Shown piece by piece: positions 5,771 through 6,017 of a DNA stretch of 6,017 nucleotides. The DNA is from JASLBX01 sp036374175 (GTDB lineage: Bacteria > Actinomycetota > Actinomycetes > Jiangellales > Jiangellaceae), in contig DASUUH010000056.1 of assembly GCA_036374175.1 (NCBI GenBank), positions 1-6,017 of the forward strand, written 5' to 3'. The notes below the pieces were generated by a model. That model ran no database searches and was not told the origin of the DNA. It saw only the letters and a list, made by a program, of their open reading frames with translations. The first letter of the stretch is position 1. Each line of letters opens with the position of its first letter. Position numbers and translations under genes: made by a program.

Positions 5771-6017
5771 GTGCGGTTGCGGCGGTGGGACCCCACGGGC
5801 CCGGCGATATGTCGACATCGCCGGGGCCGGGGTTTCAGCTACACCGACCCCGACGGTCAGAAGATCACCGACGAGGCGCTGCTCCAGCGGATCGCCAACT
5901 TGGTGATTCCGCCTGCGTGGCGCGATGTGCGGATCTGCCCCTGGCCGAACGGCCACTTGCAGGTGATCGGTACGGACGACGCCGGTCGGCGGCAGTACCT
6001 CTACCACCCGGCGTGGC
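5771..6017 (+). CDS. DNA topoisomerase IB (poxvirus type), N-terminal part (3' end outside window)
   Basis: The first 82 residues from GTG at 5771 match the N-terminal domain of bacterial poxvirus-like type IB topoisomerases. In order: VRLRRWDPTGPA at 1-12; RRGRGFSY at 17-24 with the DPDG turn at 26-29; ITDEALLQRI at 32-41; the hallmark IPPAW at 46-50; the GHLQ strand at 61-64; and GRRQYLYHPAW at 72-82, a near-invariant block of the family. These enzymes relax supercoiled DNA by making a transient 3'-phosphotyrosyl nick. The catalytic Arg/Lys/Arg/His/Tyr residues lie further downstream, beyond the window, so activity cannot be judged. The gene is transcribed divergently from the ABC operon across about 150 bp. 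No clear -10/-35 pair was found. It is in frame 2, while longer competing frames in the same stretch give no recognisable protein. Confidence 0.9.
   Translation, partial: MRLRRWDPTGPAICRHRRGRGFSYTDPDGQKITDEALLQRIANLVIPPAWRDVRICPWPNGHLQVIGTDDAGRRQYLYHPAW

Noticed and set aside
5643..6007. Open frames 5643-5906 (+) and 5744-6007 (-) at the right end
   Set aside because: Their products are Arg/Gly/Pro-rich without motifs. The topoisomerase IB frame explains the same DNA with strong family signatures and a ribosome binding site.
1..6017. CRISPR arrays, tRNA or rRNA genes, insertion sequences, direct-repeat arrays
   Set aside because: None was seen on reading. There are no regularly spaced repeats, transposase motifs or terminal inverted repeats with target duplications.

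Overview
The window is a high-GC stretch with strong third-position G/C bias and GTG starts. Its gene content fits a Gram-positive actinobacterium: an M1 peptidase of the GYALE type, an FtsX-type ABC transporter and a poxvirus-type topoisomerase IB. The exact genus cannot be told from the sequence.

Layout from left to right: (1) 2-598 (+) is the C-terminal catalytic part of an M1 zinc metallopeptidase, cut by the window edge and closed by a strong hairpin terminator at about 608-648. (2) 716-1690 (+) is mtnA, methylthioribose-1-phosphate isomerase. (3) 1683-2336 (-) is a class II (FucA-type) sugar-phosphate aldolase. It converges on mtnA, and the two genes overlap by 8 bp. (4) A leftward ABC-transporter operon follows: the ATPase (4832-5620) and then a large, internally duplicated FtsX/MacB-type permease (2372-4819), with the aldolase only 35 bp downstream of the permease. 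(5) A divergent intergenic region of about 150 bp (5621-5770) holds a conspicuous inverted repeat. (6) 5771-6017 (+) is the start of a type IB DNA topoisomerase, cut by the right edge.

How the genes may work together: MtnA makes 5-methylthioribulose-1-phosphate, and a FucA-type aldolase is the enzyme that cleaves this ketose phosphate in the MTA/5'-deoxyadenosine-to-DHAP salvage shunt described in other bacteria. The tail-to-tail pair is therefore a plausible two-step salvage module, although the aldolase substrate cannot be proven from sequence. The transporter, the peptidase and the topoisomerase look like ordinary neighbours without an obvious functional link. I found no mobile element, CRISPR array, RNA gene or evidence of a radically new system. 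The most useful second looks are the mtnA/aldolase pairing and the dyad in the divergent promoter region.
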